From: PGYR01 sp046290495
GTDB taxonomy: Bacteria > Bacteroidota > Ignavibacteria > Kapaibacteriales > UBA2268
DNA length: 64,000 bases
Assembly: GCA_046290495.1 (NCBI GenBank)
Contig: JBKAGT010000006.1
Location: 62,001 to 126,000, forward strand
Direction of reading: 5' to 3'
The position numbers and the translations under genes were made by a program. Below the pieces are notes generated by a model. It did no database searches. It was given only the letters and a program-made list of their open reading frames with translations, and had not been told where the DNA came from. Shown piece after piece: positions 51,948 through 60,173 of the stretch. Each line of letters begins with the position of its first letter. Position 1 is the first letter of the stretch.

Positions 51948-54767
51948 ATGTCTAGATTTTTTATGATTGATGGAATGTCTCTAGTTTTCAGAGCTTACCA
52001 CGCTATGTTTCGCTCAGGTTTGTCCAATTCGGAAGGTGAGCCAACTGGTGCTGTGTTTGGATTTGCGAATACTATAACATCTTTGCTAGAAAAGTATGAC
52101 CCTAAGCATATACTTGTTGTTTACGATACTGCAGCCCCTACATTCAGACATGAGATGTTCGATGAATATAAAGCGAATAGAGATGAGTTCCCGGAAGATT
52201 TGGTACCTCAGCTAAAGAAGATAAAAGAGCTGATGAAGTTATTAGGAATACCGCAGATGGAGCTTGACGGCTACGAGGCAGACGACCTGATAGCTACTCT
52301 TGCTTCCAAGGCATCTGAAAAGGAAATCGACTCTTATTGCTTAACTAGTGATAAGGACTATTACCAGTTAGTTACTGACCATATAAAGATACTAAAACCA
52401 GCACGAAAGGGCTCGGATTTGGAAGTAGTTGACTATGAGGAAGTAAAAGAGAAATTCGGAGTTCGTCCTGACCAAGTGATTGATGTACAAGCATTGACTG
52501 GTGATTCGGTAGATAATATACCTGGTGTAAAGGGTATTGGTATCAAGACAGCAACTCCATTGGTTGTGGAATACGAATCGCTAGAAGGCATCTATGAAAA
52601 TCTAGATAAAATCGACCGAAAAGCTGTTCGCACCAAATTAGAAAATGACAAAGAGCAGGCATTTTTATCGAAAGAGTTAGTGACTCTGAAAGTAGATTGC
52701 CCAATTGAATTTGACTATGATAGCTATGAGTTCAAAAATACCAAGTTTGATGAGCTAGATGAATTTTTTGCTCGCGAGGGATTTCGTACTCTTCGCCGCA
52801 AATGGTATGAAAGAAGTGGCAAGGCATCTATTGATGATTTCGCTCCAGAAGCAACAGAAGAAATTGACACTATAGAATCAACAGATACAAATTATAAATT
52901 AGTCAACACGAAAGATGAATTTGAAAAATTAGTCTCTGAGCTAGAGAAGAGCGAGGTAATTTCAGTAGATTTGGAGACATCAGCTTTGGACAAAAACACT
53001 TGCGACATTGTTGGTTTTGCTTTATCTATCAAGGAAAACTCTGGATACTATATGCCAGTAATTAGCGAAGAGGAAAAAATAGCTATTGCTCCAAAAGATA
53101 AGTCTTTATTCGAGCAGGACGAGATAGACCAAGATGAGTTCAATAGAAAGCTAAGAGCAGAGAAGTCGCTTCCTATTGACTATGTAATAGAGAAACTGAA
53201 GCCAATATTGGAGTCGGAAAAAATTGGCAAATGTGGTCAAAATCTGAAGTTTGATCAGTATATACTTATGCGATATGGAGTAACTATTTTCCCAATAGTG
53301 TTTGATTCCATGATTGCTTCCTACGTTCTGAATCCTGATGACAAGCACAACTTAGATGCACTAAGCGAGCAGTGGCTGAACTATAAGCCAGTTTCAATTA
53401 CTTCTTTGATAGGTGAGAAGAAGAAAGACCAAAAATCAATGGCAGATTTGAACCCAGAAGACATATCTGATTACGGCTGCGAGGATGCAGATTTGGCTCT
53501 CCGCTTAAAAAACAAGATGGAAGAAAAGCTAAAAGGTAGCTCGCAAGAAGAGTTAGCTTATAGCATTGAATTCCCGACTATCAGTGTTCTGAATAGAATG
53601 GAAATGCAAGGAGTGAGTATAGACACTGACGCTCTGGAAGAGCTACAAGCTGAAATCTCTAAGCGATTAGACAAGTTGGAAGAGCAGATATATGAAGAAG
53701 CAGGGCATGAGTTCAATATCAACTCTCCAAAGCAGCTCTCGGAAATAATGTTCGAGGAAATGGGGATTCCACCAGTGAAGAAGACCAAGACTGGGTACAG
53801 CACCAATGAGCAAGTGCTAAATCAACTTGCTCCTGCTCACCCTATAGCAGATTATGTATTAGACTACCGACAGTTGGCTAAGCTGCTTTCTACGTATGTG
53901 GAATCGCTTCCGAGAATGGTATTCGACAAGACTGGTAAGATACACACGACCTACAACCAAGCTGTTGCAAGTACTGGGCGATTGTCATCCACAGACCCAA
54001 ATCTGCAGAATATACCGATTCGTTCGGAATTGGGTAAGCAAGTGCGTAGGGCATTCGTGCCGAGTGAAGGAAATGTACTTATGGCTGCCGATTACTCACA
54101 GATAGAGCTTAGAATAATGGCTCATATTTGTGGTGATGAGAAGATGCAAAAGGGCTTCGAGGAAGGAGTGGATATACACGCTGCTACTGCTGCCGTGCTG
54201 AATGACATTCCCCAAGAGGAAGTAACACAGGATATGCGCCGAATAGCCAAGACTGTGAACTTCGGTATTATGTATGGACTTGGAGCTTATGGGCTAGCAG
54301 ATAGATTGGGCATAAGCAGAACGGAAGCGAAAGATATAATAGACAATTACAAAGAGAAGTATGCCGGAATAATAAAGTATATGGACGAGACCGTGGAATC
54401 TGCTAGAGCTAAGGGATTCGCTGAAACACTATGCGGCAGAAGACGTTACTTCAAGAATATAAACAGTAAAAATAGAATGCTGAAAACAGCAGACGAGCGT
54501 GCGGCTATCAATATGCCCATACAAGGCACAGCATCGGATATGCTAAAGATTGCTATGATAAAGATAGACAAGGTGATGCGAGGCCGCAATATGCAATCAA
54601 AGATGATATTACAAGTGCACGATGAGCTTGTGTTCGATGTAGTGAAATCCGAGTTAGACGAACTAAAAGAATTAGTCATTGAGAATATGAGTAATGCACT
54701 ATCACTGGGTAGTATTCCCGTAGTTGTTGATACCGGGGTCGGTGAGAACTGGTTTGTGGCTCATTAG
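51948..54767 (+). CDS. polA: DNA polymerase I
   Basis: This 939-residue protein has all three domains. The 5'-3' exonuclease occupies residues 1 to about 290 (FFMIDGMSLVFRAYHAMF; DGYEADDLIATLA; GDSVDNIPGVKGIGIKTA). The 3'-5' exonuclease (about 320-520) has DLETS, CGQNLKFDQ and YGCEDADLA, so the DEDDY residues are present and proofreading should be active. The polymerase domain has DYSQIELRIMAHICGD, RRIAKTVNFGIMYGLGAYGL and QVHDELVFDV. It functions in Okazaki fragment processing and repair synthesis. Length and motifs are complete. It is the last gene of the run that starts at maf. Confidence 0.97.
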   Translation: MSRFFMIDGMSLVFRAYHAMFRSGLSNSEGEPTGAVFGFANTITSLLEKYDPKHILVVYDTAAPTFRHEMFDEYKANRDEFPEDLVPQLKKIKELMKLLGIPQMELDGYEADDLIATLASKASEKEIDSYCLTSDKDYYQLVTDHIKILKPARKGSDLEVVDYEEVKEKFGVRPDQVIDVQALTGDSVDNIPGVKGIGIKTATPLVVEYESLEGIYENLDKIDRKAVRTKLENDKEQAFLSKELVTLKVDCPIEFDYDSYEFKNTKFDELDEFFAREGFRTLRRKWYERSGKASIDDFAPEATEEIDTIESTDTNYKLVNTKDEFEKLVSELEKSEVISVDLETSALDKNTCDIVGFALSIKENSGYYMPVISEEEKIAIAPKDKSLFEQDEIDQDEFNRKLRAEKSLPIDYVIEKLKPILESEKIGKCGQNLKFDQYILMRYGVTIFPIVFDSMIASYVLNPDDKHNLDALSEQWLNYKPVSITSLIGEKKKDQKSMADLNPEDISDYGCEDADLALRLKNKMEEKLKGSSQEELAYSIEFPTISVLNRMEMQGVSIDTDALEELQAEISKRLDKLEEQIYEEAGHEFNINSPKQLSEIMFEEMGIPPVKKTKTGYSTNEQVLNQLAPAHPIADYVLDYRQLAKLLSTYVESLPRMVFDKTGKIHTTYNQAVASTGRLSSTDPNLQNIPIRSELGKQVRRAFVPSEGNVLMAADYSQIELRIMAHICGDEKMQKGFEEGVDIHAATAAVLNDIPQEEVTQDMRRIAKTVNFGIMYGLGAYGLADRLGISRTEAKDIIDNYKEKYAGIIKYMDETVESARAKGFAETLCGRRRYFKNINSKNRMLKTADERAAINMPIQGTASDMLKIAMIKIDKVMRGRNMQSKMILQVHDELVFDVVKSELDELKELVIENMSNALSLGSIPVVVDTGVGENWFVAH

Positions 54768-54821
54768 GGGAAGCTATTAAATAAAACCATAAAGATATGG
54801 GGTTACAATAATTAAGAGAAA

Positions 54822-55469
54822 ATGAAGAAAAACGAAATAAGTCAATTAATCAATGTTTTTTTAATTATTATAGTACCCTTAACATTACTAAACCTATTGA
54901 TACATGTCAAAAGAGAGAATTCTTATAAACTGGTTGAAAATGATAAAGTAGCTATAAACGAAAGCTACAGAAGTTTAAAATATAGCATAAGATTACAGAA
55001 GAATGATCAGATTATTGAAGTAATTATTTATTTTTATCCTGAAGTACCAAAAATTGAGATGTTAGATTCTGAAATTAGTATAAACAGTTTTAATCCAGAA
55101 TATTTAGTCATAAAAGAGACTACAAATGAAAGTACATTTGATTGGAATGAGAATATTCAAGATACAATTACATTCATGGAAAAATATGAATATATGGGAG
55201 CTAGCTGTATTTTTAGATTTGAAAATATTAATATCAATGATACAATCAATTTAAAAATTAAAAATCTGAATTTTATAACAAGTGATTTCAATTACAAATT
55301 AAATCAAGATTTTAAATTCTATTTTTCAAATAAATTACAAATTAAAAGCTTAGATATACATAGTGATATTACATATCTAATTTTACAATATCAGTTGATT
55401 GCTTGTGGAATCTTAATATTTCTAAAGATTCTCGTTTATTTATTTTACTTTTTAAGAGGCAAAGAATAA
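54822..55469 (+). CDS. Unknown protein with two terminal membrane helices
   Basis: I do not recognise this 215-residue protein. It has an N-terminal helix (INVFLIIIVPLTLLNLLIHV), an extracytoplasmic domain of about 150 residues rich in Asn, Ile and Lys with alternating strands, and a C-terminal helix (YQLIACGILIFLKILVYLFYFL) followed by a short basic end. The gene looks more AT-rich and Asn/Ile-heavy than its neighbours polA and lon, which may mean fast evolution or transfer. It is 54 bp after polA, and a hairpin cluster follows it. Confidence 0.6.
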   Translation: MKKNEISQLINVFLIIIVPLTLLNLLIHVKRENSYKLVENDKVAINESYRSLKYSIRLQKNDQIIEVIIYFYPEVPKIEMLDSEISINSFNPEYLVIKETTNESTFDWNENIQDTITFMEKYEYMGASCIFRFENININDTINLKIKNLNFITSDFNYKLNQDFKFYFSNKLQIKSLDIHSDITYLILQYQLIACGILIFLKILVYLFYFLRGKE

Positions 55470-55517
55470 CATGCTTTCCTGTCCTACGCTGGCGGATGCG
55501 GAATATATATAAGTTGC

Positions 55518-55619
55518 TTGAGCTTGTCGAAGACACTTAATGAAGAATCACTTCGACAGGCTCAGTGAACTTCATTCCTCCCCAGTCAGAACAAGTTCTG
55601 ACAGCCCCTCTTGAGGGGC
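55518..55619. repeat. Cluster of three strong hairpins (REP-like), probable bidirectional terminator
   Basis: Three inverted repeats stand in tandem in a GC-richer patch. (1) TTGAGCTTGTCGAAG (55518-55532) with CTTCGACAGGCTCAG (55551-55565), 13 of 15 bases paired. (2) GTCAGAAC-AA-GTTCTGAC (55585-55602), perfect. (3) GCCCCTC-TT-GAGGGGC (55604-55619), perfect. The CTTCGACA-GCTCA motif is a widespread dispersed repeat in this phylum. The cluster lies between convergent genes. Confidence 0.8.
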
Positions 55620-55653
55620 ATAAAAGATGTCATTCTGCAGTAATTTCAGTTGA

Positions 55654-55950
55654 TTAATACTTCTCTACACTATGCAATCCAACGCTACTAATAGTTCCTT
55701 GTTTGTAGCAGCCATACCACTCGGCTGCGTTTGGTATATTCATCATCTCTGTTTCCGCGTTCTTTGCTGATGCTTGTTCTTCCCAGCATACTATGTCGGT
55801 GTATTTGTTATCTGATGTTTTGTTTATCTCCCAGCTTATAAATCCGGGTAGCTTTTTCATCCAATTGTTCACTATATCCGTTGCTACTTCGCGCAGTTTA
55901 TCTTCGCTAATGCCTTCTGCTAACTCATAACTTATTAAATCTTTGTACAT
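55654..55950 (-). CDS. Small dimeric alpha/beta-barrel-like protein
   Basis: This 98-residue protein shows the pattern strand-helix-strand-strand-helix-strand: YELAEGISEDKLREVATDIVNNWMKKLPGF, ISWEINKTSDNKYTDIVCWEEQASAKNAE. This resembles the antibiotic-biosynthesis-monooxygenase/dimeric alpha-beta barrel (ABM-like) fold. Most such proteins are small homodimers with unknown substrates. No catalytic residues can be named. It lies 9 bp downstream of the metallophosphoesterase gene on the same strand, so they share a transcript. Confidence 0.65.
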   Translation of the reverse strand: MYKDLISYELAEGISEDKLREVATDIVNNWMKKLPGFISWEINKTSDNKYTDIVCWEEQASAKNAETEMMNIPNAAEWYGCYKQGTISSVGLHSVEKY

Positions 55951-55959
55951 TCTTTATCT

Positions 55960-57081
55960 CTATTTTTTTATTTCAAATTCATCAATTGTATTCATATCTA
56001 AGTCTCTCACTTTCACCTCTATCATACTCTCATTTACATTTATAATAGCATGGTGATACTCCTTTGCTTGAGCGACTGTATACTTTGCTTTTTCTGGTGA
56101 ATAAAGAGGTGAGCCACCTCCACCAATTACTAAGTGATTTATATCATTCACTACATTTCTTTGGTAGTAATGCGAGTGCCCTGTTAGTATCAAATCCACT
56201 CCATATTTCTCGAATATTCTGCTAGTCATTCTTTTCATGTTTTTGTTTTCACCATGTGCCCCTGAGCTGTAAGCAGGTATGTGGAAGACTACAATCTTCC
56301 ATTTCTTGTTAGTGCTGTTTAGTTGCTCTTTTGCAAATTTCCACTGTGGACTGTTTGGGCCTACTCCTACCTCTGTGTTCAATATCAAAAATAATGCTTC
56401 ACCTTTCTCAAAAGCGAAGAATTCCTTTGGCTTTTTTGTCATCTCGAGTGATTGCAAAAATGCTTTGCTGTTGTCGTTCCACCCCTCGTGATTACCAATG
56501 GAGTTGACAAATGGGTATTCTGTGAATATAGCTTGGGCTGTTGGAGTGAAGAACTCGTCTATCCAGTAATTATACTCTTTTTTGTACGCCAAATCTCCAT
56601 TGAATATCATAAAATCTGGCTTTTCAGAGGCCATATTGCTAATTACTTTATTCCACACTTTTGGGTTTGAGCGATTGTCTCCCATATTAGCAAAACTAAT
56701 CTCACCTAATTCTTTTGGTTGCTGAAAGCTATATTTTTCATTTTCATCAAACCAATAGCTATATGCCCATTCTGGTATTAATCCTGTCAGTAAAAATCGA
56801 TGGATATAAGTTCTACTTCCAAAATTTGTTGTTCTGTAAAACAATGTTTTTACGGTATCAACTTGACTTGATTCTTGACCAAAAGGTGAGTAATATAGAG
56901 TAATATCTTTGGGTGAGTCTGACTCAACTAACACATACATTCTGTCAGTATCGAACCCCTGAAGCCAAGGTTTTTCAATTTCTTTTGCAAATACATACAG
57001 TGAGGACTGCAAGGCCAACACTATCAATAAAGTGCTATATATGAATAACTTATGTGAATAATTAATATTTGTATTTTTCAT
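55960..57081 (-). CDS. Secreted calcineurin-like metallophosphoesterase
   Basis: The 373-residue protein has a signal peptide (about residues 1-31). A purple-acid-phosphatase-type N-terminal beta-sandwich follows, then the metallophosphoesterase motifs MGDNRSN, FNGDLAY, NSIGNHEGWND, VVFHIPAYS and LTGHSHYYQRN, which supply the dinuclear metal ligands. It probably removes phosphate from monoesters or cleaves phosphodiesters in the periplasm. The substrate is unknown, and phosphate scavenging is a reasonable guess. It is co-transcribed with the small barrel protein downstream. Its promoter region is shared with the divergent DPP III-like gene (127-bp gap). Confidence 0.9.
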   Translation of the reverse strand: MKNTNINYSHKLFIYSTLLIVLALQSSLYVFAKEIEKPWLQGFDTDRMYVLVESDSPKDITLYYSPFGQESSQVDTVKTLFYRTTNFGSRTYIHRFLLTGLIPEWAYSYWFDENEKYSFQQPKELGEISFANMGDNRSNPKVWNKVISNMASEKPDFMIFNGDLAYKKEYNYWIDEFFTPTAQAIFTEYPFVNSIGNHEGWNDNSKAFLQSLEMTKKPKEFFAFEKGEALFLILNTEVGVGPNSPQWKFAKEQLNSTNKKWKIVVFHIPAYSSGAHGENKNMKRMTSRIFEKYGVDLILTGHSHYYQRNVVNDINHLVIGGGGSPLYSPEKAKYTVAQAKEYHHAIINVNESMIEVKVRDLDMNTIDEFEIKK

Positions 57082-57208
57082 AAAAATTGCTTAGATTGTA
57101 TGCAAAAGTGATGCTAAAAAGTTAATAATTATTTTAGGTTATTAGCTACCAATAATATAAGACTTATCACTTAATTCCAAAAAAGAACCACGTCAATTAA
57201 GGAGAAAA

Positions 57209-58879
57209 ATGAAAAAAAACTTTACCATATTGCTTTTGGCAAGTGTAATTATTTTAACATCATGTAGCAAGGAAGAAGAAGTGCAAGAATTTAATACACA
57301 AGATACTAATTTGGAAATGGTGAAAGAGAGAATAAAAGCTTACAGCCCAACTAAAATAACTGCTGATATTTCAGATTTGACAGTCAACCAGAAGAAAGTA
57401 GTTGAATATTTAGTTAGAGCTGGGAAAGTGTCAGACGAAATTTTTTGGATGCAAAATACTCCGGATGCTATTAGCATAAGAGATTCACTGGCTAATTCTG
57501 ACTCAGAGTCATCAGACGTTTACTTGGAATATGTGAAGATAAACTATGGCCCTTATGATGAGATTTACGGTGGTGAGAGATTCGTTGGTGATGGCCCTAG
57601 TGTAAGACCTGCTGGGGGTAATTTTTACCCAACAGATTTGAGTAAAGTAGATTTTGAGAATTATATATCAGAAAATCCTGATGTCAAAGATGCTTTCACT
57701 AGTCTTTATACTGTAATAAAAGACCAAGACTCTGTTCTAAAAGCCATACCATATCACGAAGCTTATGCTGATAAAGTTGAAGAGCTAGCTAGCTATTTGG
57801 AGAAAGCGGCTGAGTATGCTGATAATCCATCACTGAAGAGCTATTTGGAGCTGAGAGCAAAAGCAGTTAGAACTGATGAGTATTACGAAAGTGATATGGC
57901 GTGGATGGATTTGACTGGTAATGATATTGATGTCGTTATTGGTCCTATCGAATCTTATGCAGATAAGTTATTGGGCTACAAGACTTCGTATGAATCAATA
58001 GTTATGATTAGAGATAAAAAGGCGTCTGAGCAATTAGAAATGTTCGAAAGCAACATAGATGTTTTCGAATCTAAATTACCATATGATAAAAAATATATTA
58101 GAATGACTGCTGGCAAAGGTACTGTGCTGCAAGTTGTTAATGTAGCATACTTCGGTGGGCATGGTCAACAGGGTACGAAGACTATAGCAGCATCACTACC
58201 AAATGACCCAAGAGTGCATAAGCAAAAAGGTGCGAAAAAATCAATGTTCAAGAATATGATGGAAGCTAAGTTTGACCAGATTGTTAAGCCAATTGGTGAT
58301 GTAATATTAGAGCCATCACTAAGAAAATATGTCGATCAAGAGGCGTTCACAAGCTTTGTTACATTGCATGAAGTATCTCACACATTGGGTAGAGGGTATG
58401 TATATGGTAAGAAAGATGTTACAGTTTCATCAGTTCTAAAAGAAAGATATTCAGCACTCGAAGAGTGTAAGGCTGACATAGTGGGTATGTGGAATATTTC
58501 TGTTATGCATGAACTTGGTCTGATAGACGATGAATATGTGAAAAAATCGAAAGCTACATTCGTTGCTGGGCTATATAGATCAATCCGTTTTGGCTCTGAA
58601 AAGGCACACGGTAAAGGTAACCTTATACAGCTGAACTTCCTAATGGATAAGGGAGCAATAACTACTAATGAAGATGGTACTCTTGGAATAAATGACGAGA
58701 TTTTCTTCGATGTAGTTGGCGAATTAGCTGGCAAAGTCCTGACTATACAAGCAGAAGGAAATTATGAGGAAGCTGGCAACCTATTTAAAGACTATGGGGT
58801 AGTGAAGCCAAGAATAGAAGAGAATATTGAAAAACTAAAAGATATACCAAGAGACTTAAATACTACTTACGATTTTTAA
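57209..58879 (+). CDS. DPP III-like (M49-related) zinc peptidase lipoprotein
   Basis: The 556-residue protein has a lipobox (ILTSC19SKE). Its C-terminal half carries the M49 pattern: HGQQGTKTIAASLPND, the zinc motif H387-E388-V-S-H391, and E418-E419-C-K-A-D423 supplying the third ligand and support. Classical dipeptidyl peptidase III has HEXXGH; this shorter HEXXH form is common in Bacteroidota and is often misnamed. It probably trims peptides in the periplasm. The start is backed by a strong AAGGAG ribosome site. A 14-bp palindrome (58879-58892) overlaps its final base. Confidence 0.85.
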   Translation: MKKNFTILLLASVIILTSCSKEEEVQEFNTQDTNLEMVKERIKAYSPTKITADISDLTVNQKKVVEYLVRAGKVSDEIFWMQNTPDAISIRDSLANSDSESSDVYLEYVKINYGPYDEIYGGERFVGDGPSVRPAGGNFYPTDLSKVDFENYISENPDVKDAFTSLYTVIKDQDSVLKAIPYHEAYADKVEELASYLEKAAEYADNPSLKSYLELRAKAVRTDEYYESDMAWMDLTGNDIDVVIGPIESYADKLLGYKTSYESIVMIRDKKASEQLEMFESNIDVFESKLPYDKKYIRMTAGKGTVLQVVNVAYFGGHGQQGTKTIAASLPNDPRVHKQKGAKKSMFKNMMEAKFDQIVKPIGDVILEPSLRKYVDQEAFTSFVTLHEVSHTLGRGYVYGKKDVTVSSVLKERYSALEECKADIVGMWNISVMHELGLIDDEYVKKSKATFVAGLYRSIRFGSEKAHGKGNLIQLNFLMDKGAITTNEDGTLGINDEIFFDVVGELAGKVLTIQAEGNYEEAGNLFKDYGVVKPRIEENIEKLKDIPRDLNTTYDF

Positions 58880-58892
58880 ACTAAATTTAGTT
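58879..58892. repeat. Perfect AT-rich palindrome between the peptidase and ilvE genes
   Basis: AACTAAATTTAGTT is a 14-bp perfect palindrome 46 bp before the ilvE ATG. It could be a regulator site for ilvE, but palindromes of this length in AT-rich DNA also arise by chance. Confidence 0.3.
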
Positions 58893-58937
58893 ATAATCGT
58901 TAGGAGTTTTGACGCAATACTGAACCGATAAAGTTAT

Positions 58938-60038
58938 ATGGAGAATATAATGAACGTAATAGATGATACGATAAAAATTAAAAAGTCAAATGAAACTAAA
59001 TTAGACTCTGTTGATTGGAACAACTTAGGTTTTGGAAAGGTGTTTTCAGACCACATATTTGTTTCTGATTATAAGGATGGGCAATGGCAAAATAATCGCA
59101 TTGTTCCTTATGATTCGATGGAAGTAGAACCTACAATGTGTACCCTGCACTATGGACAAACTATATTCGAAGGACTTAAAGCTTATTTGGATGTAGATGG
59201 TAGTGTAAATATATTTAGACCTGACAAAAACGCACGTCGTTTGAACAACTCTGCTGAGAGATTGGTCATGCCTAAATTCCCAGAAGATATGTTTTTGGAT
59301 GCAGTAAGCCAATTGGTTGCTATAGAGAAAGACTGGATTCCAAAAGAACGTGGTCAAGCGCTTTATATAAGACCAGTTATGTATGGTTCTAGCAACTTCT
59401 TGGGCGTACACAGCTCAGAAGAATATAAATTTATTATTATAGCATCACCCGTAGCATCATACTACGCTGCTGGATTGAAGCCAGTAAGTATACTGGTATC
59501 GCACGAATATGTACGTGCAGTAAGAGGTGGCTTGGGTATGGCAAAGACTGCTGCTAATTACGCAGCATCGCTATTAGCTGGTAAGCAAGCTAAAGAAAAA
59601 GGGTTTGACCAAGTACTTTGGTTAGATGGCGTACACCAAGAGTATGTAGATGAAGTTGGGGCTATGAATATAATGTTTGTAATAGGTGATGAACTAGTAA
59701 CGCCTACGCTCGAGCAAGGCTCTATACTTCCTGGTGTTACTCGTGAAACGGTGCTAACTTTAGCTAAAGAGAAAGGAATGAAAACATCTGAGAGAAGAAT
59801 TAGAATCTCAGAAGTATTCGATGCTCATGAAAGAGGCGAGCTAAAAGAAGTATTTGGAACAGGGACAGCCGCTATTATTTCTCCAGTAGGAAAGCTGACC
59901 TACAAGGGCAAAGAAATAGTAATAAACAACAATGAGATTGGTCCTGTTGCACATGATTTATATGATACTATTGTAGGTATCCAACGAGGTGAAACAGAAG
60001 ATACTCACGGTTGGGTCAATAAAGTCTCTACTATTTAA
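58938..60038 (+). CDS. ilvE: Branched-chain amino acid aminotransferase (type II)
   Basis: The 366-residue fold-type IV PLP enzyme has the PLP lysine K203 in GLGMAK203TAANYAAS, the HYGQTIFEGLKAY segment near residues 71-83, RPDKNARRLNNSAERL, and EVGAMNIMFV. It interconverts Leu, Ile and Val with their 2-oxo acids. Length and motifs fit the longer mitochondrial/Bacteroidota BCAT form. A second ATG at codon 5 is an alternative start. It is monocistronic with a strong terminator. Confidence 0.93.
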   Translation: MENIMNVIDDTIKIKKSNETKLDSVDWNNLGFGKVFSDHIFVSDYKDGQWQNNRIVPYDSMEVEPTMCTLHYGQTIFEGLKAYLDVDGSVNIFRPDKNARRLNNSAERLVMPKFPEDMFLDAVSQLVAIEKDWIPKERGQALYIRPVMYGSSNFLGVHSSEEYKFIIIASPVASYYAAGLKPVSILVSHEYVRAVRGGLGMAKTAANYAASLLAGKQAKEKGFDQVLWLDGVHQEYVDEVGAMNIMFVIGDELVTPTLEQGSILPGVTRETVLTLAKEKGMKTSERRIRISEVFDAHERGELKEVFGTGTAAIISPVGKLTYKGKEIVINNNEIGPVAHDLYDTIVGIQRGETEDTHGWVNKVSTI

Positions 60039-60060
60039 ATCAAATTTCATAACTTTGTAA

Positions 60061-60090
60061 AAGGCAGCTTAGCAATAAGTTGCCTTTTTT
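60061..60090 (+). terminator. Rho-independent terminator of ilvE
   Basis: AAGGCAGCTTA (60061-60071) pairs with TAAGTTGCCTT (60076-60086), 11 bp with one G-U pair and a GCAA tetraloop, then a T-run. Confidence 0.93.
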
Positions 60091-60173
60091 AATTTTTATA
60101 GCTATAAAAGATATATAGTTATGAACGTCTCATTGAAATTATACAATTGAAATTAAAAGAATAAAAAGATAAA

